Origin: Desulfobacter sp.
GTDB taxonomy: Bacteria > Desulfobacterota > Desulfobacteria > Desulfobacterales > Desulfobacteraceae
Direction of reading: 5' to 3'
DNA: 64,000 nucleotides
Assembly (NCBI GenBank): GCA_028768545.1
Contig: CP054838.1
Coordinates: forward strand, 2,349,501-2,413,500
Position numbers and translations under genes: made by a program
Part shown: in pieces, positions 8,236-18,617 of the stretch
Position numbering within the stretch: position 1 is the first letter of the stretch
How the letters are laid out: each line of letters opens with the position of its first letter
Notes under the pieces: generated by a model
What the model was told of the DNA's origin: nothing
Databases searched by the model: none
The model's input: only the letters and a program-made list of their open reading frames with translations

Positions 8236-8435
8236 TAATCAAAAGCTTATCTCTTTCACCCGGTTGTGTCAACGATAGAAATGATCTGGCAAAAAAACCG
8301 AAAATCAGACCATGGGCTGTTTTTTGACCTGCCTTTACTGGCCCGGGAGACCGTTTCTTTTTTTTCGAAGATCCTGTATAAGGATCGCAAGGATGATGCA
8401 CGATACAATAACCACCCCCCGACAAAGGCCCTGCC

Positions 8436-9005
8436 ATGTCCAAAGATGAGATACTTGACCCCTTATTAAAAAATTATACCGACCTGCTCAGCCGGGTGGA
8501 TGTCCACATCCAACAGGTGGCGGCGCGTTATTCAGACCAGATTGCCTGCCACAGGGGATGTGACAGCTGCTGCCGGTTTTTAACCCTGTTCCCAGTAGAG
8601 GCTTTTGCCCTGTCCCGGGCCTTTGAGTGCCTGGATAAATCAGCTCAAAAAAAGGTGGAAAAAAGACTGCAACTTATTGAAAAATCAGGGGATAAAGAAC
8701 CTGAGAATTGTCCCCTTTTAGTGGACAGAATCTGCCTGATCTATCCGGCCCGGCCCGTGATTTGCCGTACACACGGATTGCCTTTGTACATAAAAAAAGA
8801 TGGAAAGGCCTTGGTGGATTTCTGCCCTGAAAATTTTAAAAATATGACCTCTTTTCCCAAGGATGCCCTGATCAACCTGGATCAGTTAAACACCCTTTTG
8901 ACCGCTGTAAACAAACATTTTACAGCCTCGGTAGATGCTGATCTGCCCGATAGGATCCCCGTATCCCAGGCGCTTTTCCTATGCAGGGATATGATTGAAG
9001 ATTAA
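8436..9005 (+). CDS. YkgJ-family Cys-rich (zinc/iron-binding) protein
   Basis: This 189-residue protein carries the family cluster CHRGCDSCC near residues 39-47, followed by an arrangement of Cys residues in ENCPLL, RICLIY, VICRTHG and DFCPEN. That is the metal-chelating pattern of the CxxCxxCC (YkgJ) family, whose molecular role is poorly defined. It is transcribed divergently from the sigma-54 activator with about 200 bases between them and is monocistronic here. The chosen start is ATG 8436. Confidence 0.8.
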   Translation: MSKDEILDPLLKNYTDLLSRVDVHIQQVAARYSDQIACHRGCDSCCRFLTLFPVEAFALSRAFECLDKSAQKKVEKRLQLIEKSGDKEPENCPLLVDRICLIYPARPVICRTHGLPLYIKKDGKALVDFCPENFKNMTSFPKDALINLDQLNTLLTAVNKHFTASVDADLPDRIPVSQALFLCRDMIED

Positions 9006-9273
9006 ACCAGGCCCTTATTTTTTTGTCCTGTATTTTCTGGATGATGAGAATGCGCCGAACCCGGGGAAAATATTGTTGACTTGCAAACTTTAGGGCAGTC
9101 CGTGAGGTTTGCTCCATCTGAGCCCGTTGATTCCAAAATTGTGAGGGCGGTTTTATTTGTCTTGAGAATTTTATAAAATTGAATTATCTCTGGAAACTCT
9201 GTTTTAGCTCCTGATGACGCTGTAAATCCCAGGCCCTTTAAAGACGATGCAAAAATGATACGGACAGACTTAA

Positions 9274-11313
9274 ATGAAACCTAAACCCAAAAGCAGACCC
9301 CGCCTATGGGATGACGTTTTAATGCTTGAGTCAAAAACCATTATCTTCTTTATTGTCAGTATTTTGGCGGCTATTGTCCTGTCGATTATTGCCAATGCTT
9401 TCTGCCATAAAAAAATAATAATTGAGCATGAAAAGTCATTTCAGGAACAGCAATCTCTCCAGGCCTTGCTTGCAAACCAGGCCATGGCGGCTAAAATTCA
9501 CTGGCTTTACAAGGAATCAGACACTCTCGGGAACTATTCATTGCCGGAATTTGCCATGGGCAAACGTGATATCCCCTCTTTGGTCAGACTATTTTCCCTT
9601 GAACAAAATGCCTACCCGGAAAATATCGCCCATGTATACATGGATGCCCCTAACCATGTTCTGCATTCAAAAATTCAGGAAAGCCTGACAGGGGCTGAGG
9701 CAAAACGTATGGCTGTTAAATGGGCGGACAGATACTGGGCCGGATTAAAGACCCCGGAACAAGGTCCCATGATTCCCGATTTTCATATCACTCCTGGGTA
9801 TCAGATGATGGGAATGCTTTTTCCCGTACGAGTTCAAGATTCGCTAAAGGGGGTGCTGGCTGTTGTGATTGACCTGCGGCCAATGGTTGAGCGATATATC
9901 GCCCCCATCCGTTCGGGCCAATACGGGGCAGCCTATCTTCTTGATGAAAAGGGCACCATTGTTTACGATCATGAAACTCAAATTATTGGCAGAAATATTT
10001 TTGATGGAATACATGCCAACCATCCTGACCTGGAAAGGGTTGATAACCGCCTTGTAAATGAAAAAACAGGAACTGATGAATACCGCTTTACGGTACACCG
10101 GGAGGGCAACAGGGTCTCACGTAAGCTTATCGCCTGGAATACCCTTTACATTGGTGACCACAGCCTGATTGTCTGTATTTCGGCTCCGGATATTGAAATC
10201 AACAAGTCACTCTATGGCATAAGGCTTCAGAGAAATATTTCAGGCATCTTTCTGACCCTGGTCATTATTGTCATGAGTATGGTTTTTTTCCTCTCCCGGC
10301 AGCAGATACTGAAAAACAGCAACAGGCAGCTTCAAGAGACCCTTGGAAAACAAACAGCAAAATTGAGGCAAAGTGAAGAAAAATACCGGACAGTGGTGGA
10401 AAAATCACCCATGGGCATATCCATTATTGACCATAGTGGCTGTTATGGCTTTGTGAACCAAGAATTTTGCAGAATTTCAGGTTATACTGAATCAGAGCTG
10501 CTCAAAAAACCATTTTTTTTCAACATTGCAGAAACAAGCATGGATAAGGTTCTGAAACGTTATGAAAAAAGAATGCAGGGAGAACCGCTTCAGGAGGTCT
10601 ATGAGGTCTCTTTTGTTCATAATAATGGGCACCAGCGAGAAGCCCTTGTCAGAAGTGTGGTCTATAATAATCATGAAGATCAAACCAGCTACCTTGTTCA
10701 AGTCTTGGATATCACCCAGCGCAAACAGGCTGAACAGGCCGTTATTGAGAGTGAAAAAAAATACAGAACCCTTTTTGATTCCTCGGTTGATTCAATCTCG
10801 ATCATTGATGTGGATACTGGTAATTTCATAGATTGCAATGATGCTGCAGTCAAGCTGCACAATACAAAAGTCCGTGAAAATTTTATAGGGTTGACACCTG
10901 AACAATTATCTCCTGAATTTCAACCCAATGGGAAATCCTCCCGCCAGCTGGGGGCTGAATACATCCGGACTGCTGTTGAAAAAGGGGTGAAAATTTTTGA
11001 ATGGACCCATTGTAAGCGTGACGGCACATTATTTACCGCCTTTGTGTCCCTTTCTGCCTTATTATTACCCCAAAAAAATCTTGTCCTGGCCATATCCAAA
11101 GACATGACAGAGCTCAAACAGGCTGAACAGGAACGCGAACGATTGATCAAAGATCTGCAGACCGCCCTTGAAGATATTAAAACTTTGAGCGGCCTGTTGC
11201 CCATTTGCTCCAAGTGCAAGAAAATTCGTGACGATAAAGGGTATTGGAACACGCTTGAGGACTATCTTGAATGCCATTCAAATATCATGTTTAGCCACGG
11301 ATTATGCGCTTAA
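9274..11313 (+). CDS. Membrane Cache-PAS-PAS sensor without kinase, truncated by TAA
   Basis: The frame encodes 679 residues: a transmembrane helix at about 24-45, a periplasmic Cache-like sensing region, a second helix at about 327-346, two PAS domains (about 365-480 and 490-620) and a coiled linker. It ends in a C-terminal cassette, LPICSKCKKIRDDKGYW, common in delta-proteobacterial PAS proteins. That cassette normally continues to a second CxxC pair. Here HGLCA is followed by TAA (11311-11313), and the same frame then continues with CSDELYGNQDWY to a TAG at 11386-11388. The stop therefore removes the fourth Cys of a probable zinc ribbon. No kinase or output domain is present. It may be a nonsense mutation or a sequence error. 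Confidence 0.75.
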   Translation: MKPKPKSRPRLWDDVLMLESKTIIFFIVSILAAIVLSIIANAFCHKKIIIEHEKSFQEQQSLQALLANQAMAAKIHWLYKESDTLGNYSLPEFAMGKRDIPSLVRLFSLEQNAYPENIAHVYMDAPNHVLHSKIQESLTGAEAKRMAVKWADRYWAGLKTPEQGPMIPDFHITPGYQMMGMLFPVRVQDSLKGVLAVVIDLRPMVERYIAPIRSGQYGAAYLLDEKGTIVYDHETQIIGRNIFDGIHANHPDLERVDNRLVNEKTGTDEYRFTVHREGNRVSRKLIAWNTLYIGDHSLIVCISAPDIEINKSLYGIRLQRNISGIFLTLVIIVMSMVFFLSRQQILKNSNRQLQETLGKQTAKLRQSEEKYRTVVEKSPMGISIIDHSGCYGFVNQEFCRISGYTESELLKKPFFFNIAETSMDKVLKRYEKRMQGEPLQEVYEVSFVHNNGHQREALVRSVVYNNHEDQTSYLVQVLDITQRKQAEQAVIESEKKYRTLFDSSVDSISIIDVDTGNFIDCNDAAVKLHNTKVRENFIGLTPEQLSPEFQPNGKSSRQLGAEYIRTAVEKGVKIFEWTHCKRDGTLFTAFVSLSALLLPQKNLVLAISKDMTELKQAEQERERLIKDLQTALEDIKTLSGLLPICSKCKKIRDDKGYWNTLEDYLECHSNIMFSHGLCA

Positions 11314-11422
11314 TGTTCGGATGAACTTTACGGCAACCAGGACTGGTATCTAAAAGTCAAAAAAAAGCAGCAGGACAGAGACAAATAGGCATTGCAGGAG
11401 ATGCTGAGGCGCTTGTTTCGGG

Positions 11423-13510
11423 TCAGCGATCTTTTCTGGGATTGATTTTGATCATATCCTTTTTTCCCTTTAAGGGCAGGCAGATGGTAAATTTTGTTCC
11501 GGCACCGGGACTTGACTCTACGCTGATTTCTCCTTGGTGGTTTTCAACAATAATAAAATAGGAGACAGAAAGACCAAGACCGGTGCCGACGCCCACAGCC
11601 TTGGTGGTAAAAAAGGGCTCAAAAATACGCTTGCGGGTAAGTTCATCCATCCCAGGGCCATTGTCCTCTATTTCCACACAGACCCTTTCCTCTTTTTTTT
11701 CAAGACGTGTCCTGATGATAAACACGGGTTTTTTAGTTTTTGCTGTTTTCATGGCCTGGGCACCGTTACCCAGGATATTAAGAAACACCTGCTGGATTTT
11801 AGCACTTTCACAGAGCACCGGCGGGACATTTTCATCATAATCCTTTATGATCTGAATCATTTTAAAATCATAGTGTTTCTTTAAATCAAAGTCTGTCGCC
11901 GCAAGTTCAAGCGTTTTTTCAAAAAGGTCTGAAAGGGAATTGGAAGACATCTGGGCATCGCTTTTTCGGGCAAAGCTGAGCATATTCCCCACAATTTCAG
12001 CCATGCGCCGGCCTGATTTGTTGATGGTCGAGAGCATACGTAAAATCCCCCTTTTTTCCATAAAGGCATTGATATCTTTTAGATCAATGCCGATTTCTTC
12101 TGCAACACGCATATTGGCCGGCATGGTCATATCGGTCAGGCGGTTATTTATGACATCGGAGGTCTGCATGACACCGGCCAGGGGATTGTTTATCTCGTGG
12201 GCCATGCCTGCGGCCAGTCCGCCCACGGAAAACATTTTTTCACTTTGGATCATCATCTCTTCCAATCGTACCCTTTCGCTCACATCATCAATCCTGATGA
12301 CGGCACCTTCAACTCGGTTGGCAATCAAAGGATAGATGGTGACATCCTCATAACCTGCAAACTTTCCAAATATGCCGGAGGTTTTATGCTTTGAAATAAT
12401 CTTGCGGGTGATTATGCTTTGGGCGATATTTCCCATAAACACACTCATCTGGGGCAATAGGTTTAAAATATGTTTCCCCTGGGCATCTGCCAGATCAATC
12501 CCGGTCATTTCCTGGGCCTTGTTGTTCCATTGGGTGATGTTTCCATCAGTGTCCACTCCGATGAGCATGGACGGCATGGAATTGATGATATTACTGATAT
12601 AATTGCGCGCGTTTAACAGGTTTTTCTCGCTTTGCTGAAGCGCCTTTGTCCTTTTTAAAACGGTATTTTTCAAACTCCAGGACCAAAAAAAAACAAGAAT
12701 AATGATTAAAATCAAAGGAGAGACAATCCAGGCGGTATATTGGATTATTTTCTTTTTTCCCCAGGTGTTGTTTTCGTATACCCCAAACCATTTATGATAA
12801 ATTTTTTCATATACCCCGGTGGTTTTAATAATGCTCAGGCCTTCATTTAATTTTGCCAGCAAATTTGCATTCCCCTTGGTAACTGCCATACAGTATTTGC
12901 GTTGAATTATTGGCGGGCCAACCGCAATAATGTTTTTAATTTTTTCTTTTTCAAGGATGATCATCCCCTGTAATCTTGAAATAACCGCACAATCGCCTTT
13001 GCCTTGTGATAAATCATTCAGGGCCTCTTGGGTGCTGTTTTTTAATAATAGCGATTTGGTAATATTATTTTCAACCGTGAAATCATGGCCCAGATCATTT
13101 TTTTGTACGAGAATTTTCTTGCCTTGTGCATCTTTTAAGGATTTGATTTTTGATCCTTTTCGAACAAAAACTGAGTAAGAGGCAATGAAGTGGGGAATGG
13201 CAAAGTCAACGCGTTTCGCTCTTTGTTCTGTGTTAAACATGCCCATCAAGGCATCAATGGTTCCTGTTTCAATTTCAGGGCGGACCTGTGCCCAGGCATC
13301 CAGTTCTATTTGTATCTGAAGCCCCATTTCCCGTGCAACCGCCCTGATAATATCCACATTGAATCCATCGGGTTCATTTTTGTCGTTCAAAAACTCATAG
13401 GGTGGATAGTTGTTGTCTCCCTTAATCATTAATGGAGAAGTGTTTTGGGCATTTACATTCTCAACTGTAAATATACAGAGCAGGCAAAAGAGCAGATATT
13501 TCCATCGCAT
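11423..13510 (-). CDS. Sensor histidine kinase with periplasmic amino-acid-binding-type domain
   Basis: The start chosen is ATG 13510, which gives a signal-like hydrophobic N-terminus ([14 protein letters not shown]) and a GAAGGGA-like ribosome site upstream. The order is a periplasmic SBP_bac_3 domain (about residues 25-260), a membrane helix near 275-295, a PAS domain, a HisKA dimerisation helix with the phospho-accepting His in [12 protein letters not shown], and a HATPase domain with N ([11 protein letters not shown]), G1 (DNGPGM) and G2 (GTGLGLS) boxes. It should sense a small solute in the periplasm. No response regulator lies beside it, so its partner is elsewhere. An IS4-like element inserted 167 bases upstream may have altered its promoter. 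Confidence 0.85.
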   Translation of the reverse strand: MRWKYLLFCLLCIFTVENVNAQNTSPLMIKGDNNYPPYEFLNDKNEPDGFNVDIIRAVAREMGLQIQIELDAWAQVRPEIETGTIDALMGMFNTEQRAKRVDFAIPHFIASYSVFVRKGSKIKSLKDAQGKKILVQKNDLGHDFTVENNITKSLLLKNSTQEALNDLSQGKGDCAVISRLQGMIILEKEKIKNIIAVGPPIIQRKYCMAVTKGNANLLAKLNEGLSIIKTTGVYEKIYHKWFGVYENNTWGKKKIIQYTAWIVSPLILIIILVFFWSWSLKNTVLKRTKALQQSEKNLLNARNYISNIINSMPSMLIGVDTDGNITQWNNKAQEMTGIDLADAQGKHILNLLPQMSVFMGNIAQSIITRKIISKHKTSGIFGKFAGYEDVTIYPLIANRVEGAVIRIDDVSERVRLEEMMIQSEKMFSVGGLAAGMAHEINNPLAGVMQTSDVINNRLTDMTMPANMRVAEEIGIDLKDINAFMEKRGILRMLSTINKSGRRMAEIVGNMLSFARKSDAQMSSNSLSDLFEKTLELAATDFDLKKHYDFKMIQIIKDYDENVPPVLCESAKIQQVFLNILGNGAQAMKTAKTKKPVFIIRTRLEKKEERVCVEIEDNGPGMDELTRKRIFEPFFTTKAVGVGTGLGLSVSYFIIVENHQGEISVESSPGAGTKFTICLPLKGKKDMIKINPRKDR

Positions 13511-13676
13511 TAGATGATTGTCCCTTCTTGGATGAAAGCAGATAAAATGATTTCGGGTGTAACGAATTTCACGATAACTCCTTGTAAATTGGTTTGTGCC
13601 GGATTTGTTCTGGCGCAACTCGTGGCCGGCCAAAAACCCAATCGCAAAAACAGTCATGTAAATGTGTTGCAAAATT

Positions 13677-14987
13677 CAGTGATGTCCGGTTAGGTTTTTG
13701 CTTGCTCAATAATTTTTTGATCTTTGACAATATTGTCCCTGTTTGAACTATGAGAGCCCTGCTCCTCGCAGCCAAACAGGTCATTTAGAATGGCGGTTCG
13801 CAGCTGCCGAACTCTTTTGATCGTGACCTTTTCATTAAACTGTTTTTGGCAATGGATTGCCAGTAACAGGTAAGTGATAAGGCCGCCAAGAATCTGAACC
13901 ATAAGGCCGTATTCACTGCGGGCAATGAGATGATATACCTTCAGATGTTCTTTCCACCATTTGAAAAAATCCTCAATGGTCCACCGGAGTTTATAAATTG
14001 TTGCTATTTGTTCCGCTGTTAAATCATGCCTGTCAGTTGCCACATAGTATTTGACGCCAGCAATTTTATAGCCAACAACCCGAACAGGCCTTTTCGTCTG
14101 GTTTTGATTCGGAGTACCAAGTTTAACCAGTGCATCATAAAAAATGTAGCTGTCGGAAGGGGTCTCGTGGTTATCAATAATTGTTCTTGTTGTCCTGGTT
14201 TTTATACGGCAGACAAAATGTTTGCCTTGCTCCTGAAGCAGGTCAAATTCTTTATGGGATTGATATCCACGATCCATAACACCTGTTTGCCCCTTGGAAA
14301 GTATTTTGGGAACAAAAGTGCGTTCAGCGCCGTTGCCTTCAGTCAAAAAGATTTTGTTTGGGATTCCGTGATTAATGTCAAATCCGCAATGTACTTTGGC
14401 TTTTTTACTTCCTTTTCTGTAGTTCGCCCAGTGCATTGAAAGGACTGCATTTATGAGACTACCGTCAATGGAAACCAACTCTCCTAACTCGGCGTGTTCA
14501 CCCGGATGACACTCAAGAGCCTGTTTATAAAGATCCTCAAAGATAAATTGCAGTTGTTCGAGTCCCCTGTGATTGATGGCTTCACAGAAACTACTACGGC
14601 TGATACCACCGTCTGGCGCAATATTTTCTTTAGCAAAAACATTCTCCTTGAGATCCTGAATTAAATGTCGGGCAGACTTGTGCTCCTGAAGATGGAAATA
14701 AACCAAAGCATTTATCTGGTCTTCGAATGTCATTTTTAAAGGGCGGTCTCCTCGAGATTGTAATTCCGGTGCTTTTGAAAGTGACTTTATCAGAGGGCAC
14801 CTGAAATTGTCAAAGTTCAGGGACCGTAGTTGTTTTTTAGGGACTGAGATGTGCGTCATTTGAGCTCCTTGAGTTAAATTTTCAAGGCGCACAAAAATTT
14901 TTACGCACATTTGTCAACACAAAACCGACTGTTTTTTCAATGATTTTAGATGCTTTTTATATGCAACAACCTAACCGGACACTACTG
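13677..14987 (-). mobile_element. IS4-like insertion sequence, copy 1, with 9-bp target duplication
   Basis: The 1311-bp element begins CAGTGATGTCCGGTTAGG and ends in the inverted form of CAGTAGTGTCCGGTTAGG (16 of 18 positions match). It is flanked by the direct repeat TGCAAAATT at 13668-13676 and 14988-14996. An almost identical copy of the same length lies at 36307-37617. The intact duplication and near identity indicate recent movement. Confidence 0.93.
13690..14859 (-). CDS. IS4-family DDE transposase, copy 1
   Basis: The 389-residue product catalyses element transposition. The DDE residues are visible in SIDGSLINA, VMDRGYQSH and the C-terminal YKLRWTIEDFFKWWKEHLK, which matches the Y-R-E signature of IS4 transposases. 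ATG 14859 is preferred over an upstream in-frame ATG because AAGGAG lies just before it. The stop codon is 13 bases from the element's end. It differs from copy 2 at Ser versus Arg in the C-terminal stretch SHxSNRDN. Confidence 0.92.
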   Translation of the reverse strand: MTHISVPKKQLRSLNFDNFRCPLIKSLSKAPELQSRGDRPLKMTFEDQINALVYFHLQEHKSARHLIQDLKENVFAKENIAPDGGISRSSFCEAINHRGLEQLQFIFEDLYKQALECHPGEHAELGELVSIDGSLINAVLSMHWANYRKGSKKAKVHCGFDINHGIPNKIFLTEGNGAERTFVPKILSKGQTGVMDRGYQSHKEFDLLQEQGKHFVCRIKTRTTRTIIDNHETPSDSYIFYDALVKLGTPNQNQTKRPVRVVGYKIAGVKYYVATDRHDLTAEQIATIYKLRWTIEDFFKWWKEHLKVYHLIARSEYGLMVQILGGLITYLLLAIHCQKQFNEKVTIKRVRQLRTAILNDLFGCEEQGSHSSNRDNIVKDQKIIEQAKT

Positions 14988-15407
14988 TGCAAAATTATAA
15001 GATGGCAGACTGGTTTTGTCAAAATCGATATTTTTCAGCCCGTATATTTCACAATTTTTTTGTTTTAGCTGCAAGGCGCAAGTGAGGCTTTAGTGAGCTT
15101 GCTGCCAACGGGCCCAACCCCGCAGAGGATCTGATATCGGTTCGTCCCAAGGGGGGGGGTACCCTTGGGTTTGCCAGCCTATTATAACCTGCGGGATTTA
15201 AAGATATTAAGATTCGGTTTTCCCCCCGAGGACCATGAAATATCCGGGGAGGTCAGATCCGATAGACCTTCCTGGGTATTCTCCCGGAATATGATCCAGG
15301 GTTAAAATTTTAAAGAAATCGCCCGGGCTTTTGGCGACAGTCGGCAAAAAAGGGGCACAATCACGCCGATGTTTAGGTTTTAGATCCAACCTGTTTTTTG
15401 CCCGAGT
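14988..15407. other. Intergenic region without a supported gene
   Basis: These 420 bases separate the IS4 copy from the 3' end of the MFS/HEAT/cNMP gene. No convincing reading frame or RNA gene was found. It contains the second copy of the IS target duplication, a run of nine G inside a hairpin (15146-15169) and a short segment near 15030-15057 that resembles other intergenic sequence in the window. Confidence 0.6.
15146..15169. repeat. Inverted repeat with G9 run
   Basis: CCCAAGGG pairs with CCCTTGGG across an 8-base loop that contains the rest of a nine-G run. On the minus strand it lies about 240 bases beyond the stop at 15408 and lacks a following T-run. It is a hairpin of unknown role. 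Confidence 0.5.
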
Positions 15408-18400
15408 TTAGCTGATTTCAAATTTTCCGTGGAGATAACGGATGCGCTGGCTTAATACCGAACAGATCTGAAGGGAAATCCTTGGAAACTCCATGGCTGT
15501 TTCTTTGAATTCCTGTTTGTGGAGAATTAGGAAGCGACAGGGGGTCACGGTTTTGATGGTTGCCGATCTTGGGGCATCATCAATAAGGGCCATTTCCCCG
15601 AAGGCCCCGCCGGATTCGATATGGTCCAATACCACCTCTTTATCGCCTGAAAGCTCTTTGATCACCTCTACTCGTCCGTCTATGACAAGAAATACGGTTT
15701 CCCCCATTTTATCCTGTTTGATGACAGTTTCATTGGCTTGATAATCCAGTTCCTTTGTCTCTGCGGCAATGGCTGCCAGCTCTGCTGCACTTAAGCCTGA
15801 GAAAATATCAATCTCCTTTAAAAGCAGTATTTTTTCTCCCATGGATATTTCAGTGGATCCAATCCGTTGCCCGTTTTGTCTTTTTTGATCGGATGTGTTG
15901 AGAATCATTTTGGCTTCCTTTGAAATAATTTTGTCTAACCTGGATTTGAGCGTGTCTGCCATGGGAGAAAGATCAAATATGTCCGGAGCTTCATGGACCA
16001 TGGCAAGCCCCATGATGACGTCCACCCAGTCCTGGGAATTGAGCAGGGTCTCTATGACCGTCTGGCCTTTGGGGTCAAATTCAGGCATTTTTATAAAGGG
16101 TTGTCCCTGTTCAAGGGCAATCTGGGGAGACGGGCTTTCTAAGAGGGGCACCATGGCGTTAAAGGTCTTCCGGTCCAGAACGTCGCTGACCAATTCAATG
16201 GCATTGGCCCGCTGGCGGGTGTCCGGAGAGAAAATACCCCGCCAGGCAGTTTTCATCTTCCCTGATTTATCGTGGATGGCCAGGACCCGGATAATATTTT
16301 CCAGCACCATTTCTTTTTTCTGGTTCAGGTGCTCGACGGCAAGGGCGCGGCCGGGTGTGGGGCCCATCTGTCGTATGGTTTCACCCATGGCCAGGTAGGT
16401 ATAGCTTTTGGTGATCTGCTCCTTGGCAAACATCAGAATATCAAACTCTTTGATGTCCATGTGCTCCAGAAGTTCAAAAATACCCCGTCTGATCCGGGAG
16501 CCGGGCAGTCCTAAGGATTCAACCAGAAGTGTGTTGTTCCGATACTCGGCTCGCTTGATTTTTTCCTTGGCAAAGCTGCGGATTTCCTGGGAGATATCTG
16601 CAATCAGTGAAATGGTTTTCTTCAAGGCCGTGTCATTGTCTATGGTCAGGGCATCGAGTGCGGCCAGTCGTACCGGAGCAAGATCGTAGGAGAGATAGGA
16701 AAAGATCACCGAATTCAGTTCTTTTGCCTCCAGCCGGGACAGGGCAATAATGATGTCCGGGATAATCGGGTCGATCTTTTTTTTGGATAAAATTTTAAGC
16801 AGAATATCAATGTATTCCCGGTCCCGGCTCAGGCCTGCACTGATGATTCCGGACTGGCGCTGGTCCATATCATCTGAATTAAGCCATTGGTCAATCAAGG
16901 ATTTGTATTTTACCGGGTTTTGGGCGTAAAGACAGGCCGCGGCAAATCCCCTGACCACAGGATGGGTGCTTTGAACATAGGGACGCAAGTCCCTGCCCCT
17001 GGCCGCAGTAAATCCCTGCTGGCAGACCAGTTTTAATATGGCAATGGTGGTTTCGGGTGTTTTAGGATCAAGATAGGTCACTAATTTTTTGGCCGCTTCG
17101 GGTTTGTAAGTTTCCGATATCATTTTGATCAGGGCCACCTGGGTGGTTTCATCCTGGTCTGCCAGGCAGGCCAGAATATTTTCATCCAAGGTTTTTTCTG
17201 AAAAATTTTTTAAGAGCTTGGCATACCAGATCACATCTGGTCCCCGGGCCGATAAAAACGAGGCCTTAAGATCTTTTAAGACCTTGTCCTGGTTGAAAAT
17301 ATGGGAAATTTCCTTGGGACTGAACCGTTTGATATCCAGAAGGTTGTTGGAGATGAGATCCTTGAGAATACTAGCGTATTTTGCCTTGAGGATAAAGGGG
17401 GCGCCAAGCCACACCAGAACAAAGGGCAGGGCGACAAGAGAAAGATATTTGGGGTGGAACAAGGAATCTGAAATCAGGATGATACCCGAGCCTGTAAACA
17501 GGGCCAGTCTCACCACCGTTCCCCGAAGAAAGGGGCGGATCATGTTTCTGTAGGATTCAGGGAAAAGCCCGATAAGAATACCGTTGGCCGGCACATTGAT
17601 GGTGGTTCTAAGGATGTTGGTGGACATCCTGGCATACATGGCTGAAAACATGTCAAACCGGAACAAAAATGCGGTAAAGGCAATCATGTAATTAAAGGGG
17701 TGGAACATCAGGGCCACGGGCAGGCCCCACCTGCCGTAAATTCTGCCCACAAAGAGCAGGATAAAGAGGCTGATGGTATACAAGCCCCCCCTGAAATATC
17801 CGAAAAACTGGATCATGGCAGCTTCCGAGGCAAACTGGTCGTCAATGGCATAGTTGAACTGATAGTTCATGATGGGGACCACCACGTTGGGCATAAAGGT
17901 CAGAACCAGAACGATTTTAACCAGGATGGAGTCCTTGACCAGGGGATAGACATCCTGGATTTCCTGGAACATGGATTTTTTCTTTTTTGCCTCCTGGCCT
18001 GTTTTTTCCTGGAAAATCAATGAAGCGTAGCTTCTTCCCATGGCCCGGACAATGATCATCCCGGTTAGGGTGGTGGCAAGATAGAGGTAGAGCAGGTTGT
18101 CCAGGTTGAACCATTTTGCAAAATAAGGGGTGCCCACAGAACCTAAAATCAAACCGATCACTCCGCCGGCCGTAAGCAGAGGAAATAGCCGTTTGGATTG
18201 CCGGGTATTGAACAAATCATTGCACATGTTCCAGAAGAGCAGGGCCTGGAGAAGTTCAAACTGGCTTTTGAGCATGAATAATATGGGGTAGAGGATATCA
18301 AACCCAAAGGGAATGAGCAGGCGGATGCCTGTGACCAGAAGGCCTGAGGCCAAAAAAACATAGGCGAGCAGACGGGCCCCGCTCATCCGGTTGAGCAGGG

Positions 18401-18617
18401 TGGTTAAAAATCCTGTGATAAACAGGGTGACCACGGCATTGAGCATGTTGACCACGGGCATGAATTCAACCCCGTAGCGTTTTAAAAATGCGGTTTCCGC
18501 ATAGTTGTTCAGGATGATGCCTGAACTGCGGACGATGAACAAAAGGGCGGTGGCCCAGAGCAGAATACTGATCTCTTCTTCATATATTTTTAAGAGGCCA
18601 AGGATTTTTTTTTGCAT
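15408..18617 (-). CDS. MFS/ATP-translocase-like membrane protein with HEAT repeats and cyclic-nucleotide-binding domain
   Basis: The 1069-residue protein has three parts. Residues 1 to about 420 are a multi-pass membrane region like MFS or plastid-type nucleotide translocases. Residues about 425-900 form a helical repeat region of HEAT type. Residues about 925-1069 form a cyclic-nucleotide-binding domain with the phosphate cassette FGEMALIDDAPRSATI. Known CNB domains bind cAMP or cGMP and gate the attached module. The start codon overlaps the stop of the FGE-like gene (TAATG), so translation is coupled. A class III cyclase gene once lay directly upstream of that pair, which suggests a local second-messenger circuit. 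The transported substrate is unknown. Confidence 0.8.
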   Translation of the reverse strand: MQKKILGLLKIYEEEISILLWATALLFIVRSSGIILNNYAETAFLKRYGVEFMPVVNMLNAVVTLFITGFLTTLLNRMSGARLLAYVFLASGLLVTGIRLLIPFGFDILYPILFMLKSQFELLQALLFWNMCNDLFNTRQSKRLFPLLTAGGVIGLILGSVGTPYFAKWFNLDNLLYLYLATTLTGMIIVRAMGRSYASLIFQEKTGQEAKKKKSMFQEIQDVYPLVKDSILVKIVLVLTFMPNVVVPIMNYQFNYAIDDQFASEAAMIQFFGYFRGGLYTISLFILLFVGRIYGRWGLPVALMFHPFNYMIAFTAFLFRFDMFSAMYARMSTNILRTTINVPANGILIGLFPESYRNMIRPFLRGTVVRLALFTGSGIILISDSLFHPKYLSLVALPFVLVWLGAPFILKAKYASILKDLISNNLLDIKRFSPKEISHIFNQDKVLKDLKASFLSARGPDVIWYAKLLKNFSEKTLDENILACLADQDETTQVALIKMISETYKPEAAKKLVTYLDPKTPETTIAILKLVCQQGFTAARGRDLRPYVQSTHPVVRGFAAACLYAQNPVKYKSLIDQWLNSDDMDQRQSGIISAGLSRDREYIDILLKILSKKKIDPIIPDIIIALSRLEAKELNSVIFSYLSYDLAPVRLAALDALTIDNDTALKKTISLIADISQEIRSFAKEKIKRAEYRNNTLLVESLGLPGSRIRRGIFELLEHMDIKEFDILMFAKEQITKSYTYLAMGETIRQMGPTPGRALAVEHLNQKKEMVLENIIRVLAIHDKSGKMKTAWRGIFSPDTRQRANAIELVSDVLDRKTFNAMVPLLESPSPQIALEQGQPFIKMPEFDPKGQTVIETLLNSQDWVDVIMGLAMVHEAPDIFDLSPMADTLKSRLDKIISKEAKMILNTSDQKRQNGQRIGSTEISMGEKILLLKEIDIFSGLSAAELAAIAAETKELDYQANETVIKQDKMGETVFLVIDGRVEVIKELSGDKEVVLDHIESGGAFGEMALIDDAPRSATIKTVTPCRFLILHKQEFKETAMEFPRISLQICSVLSQRIRYLHGKFEIS

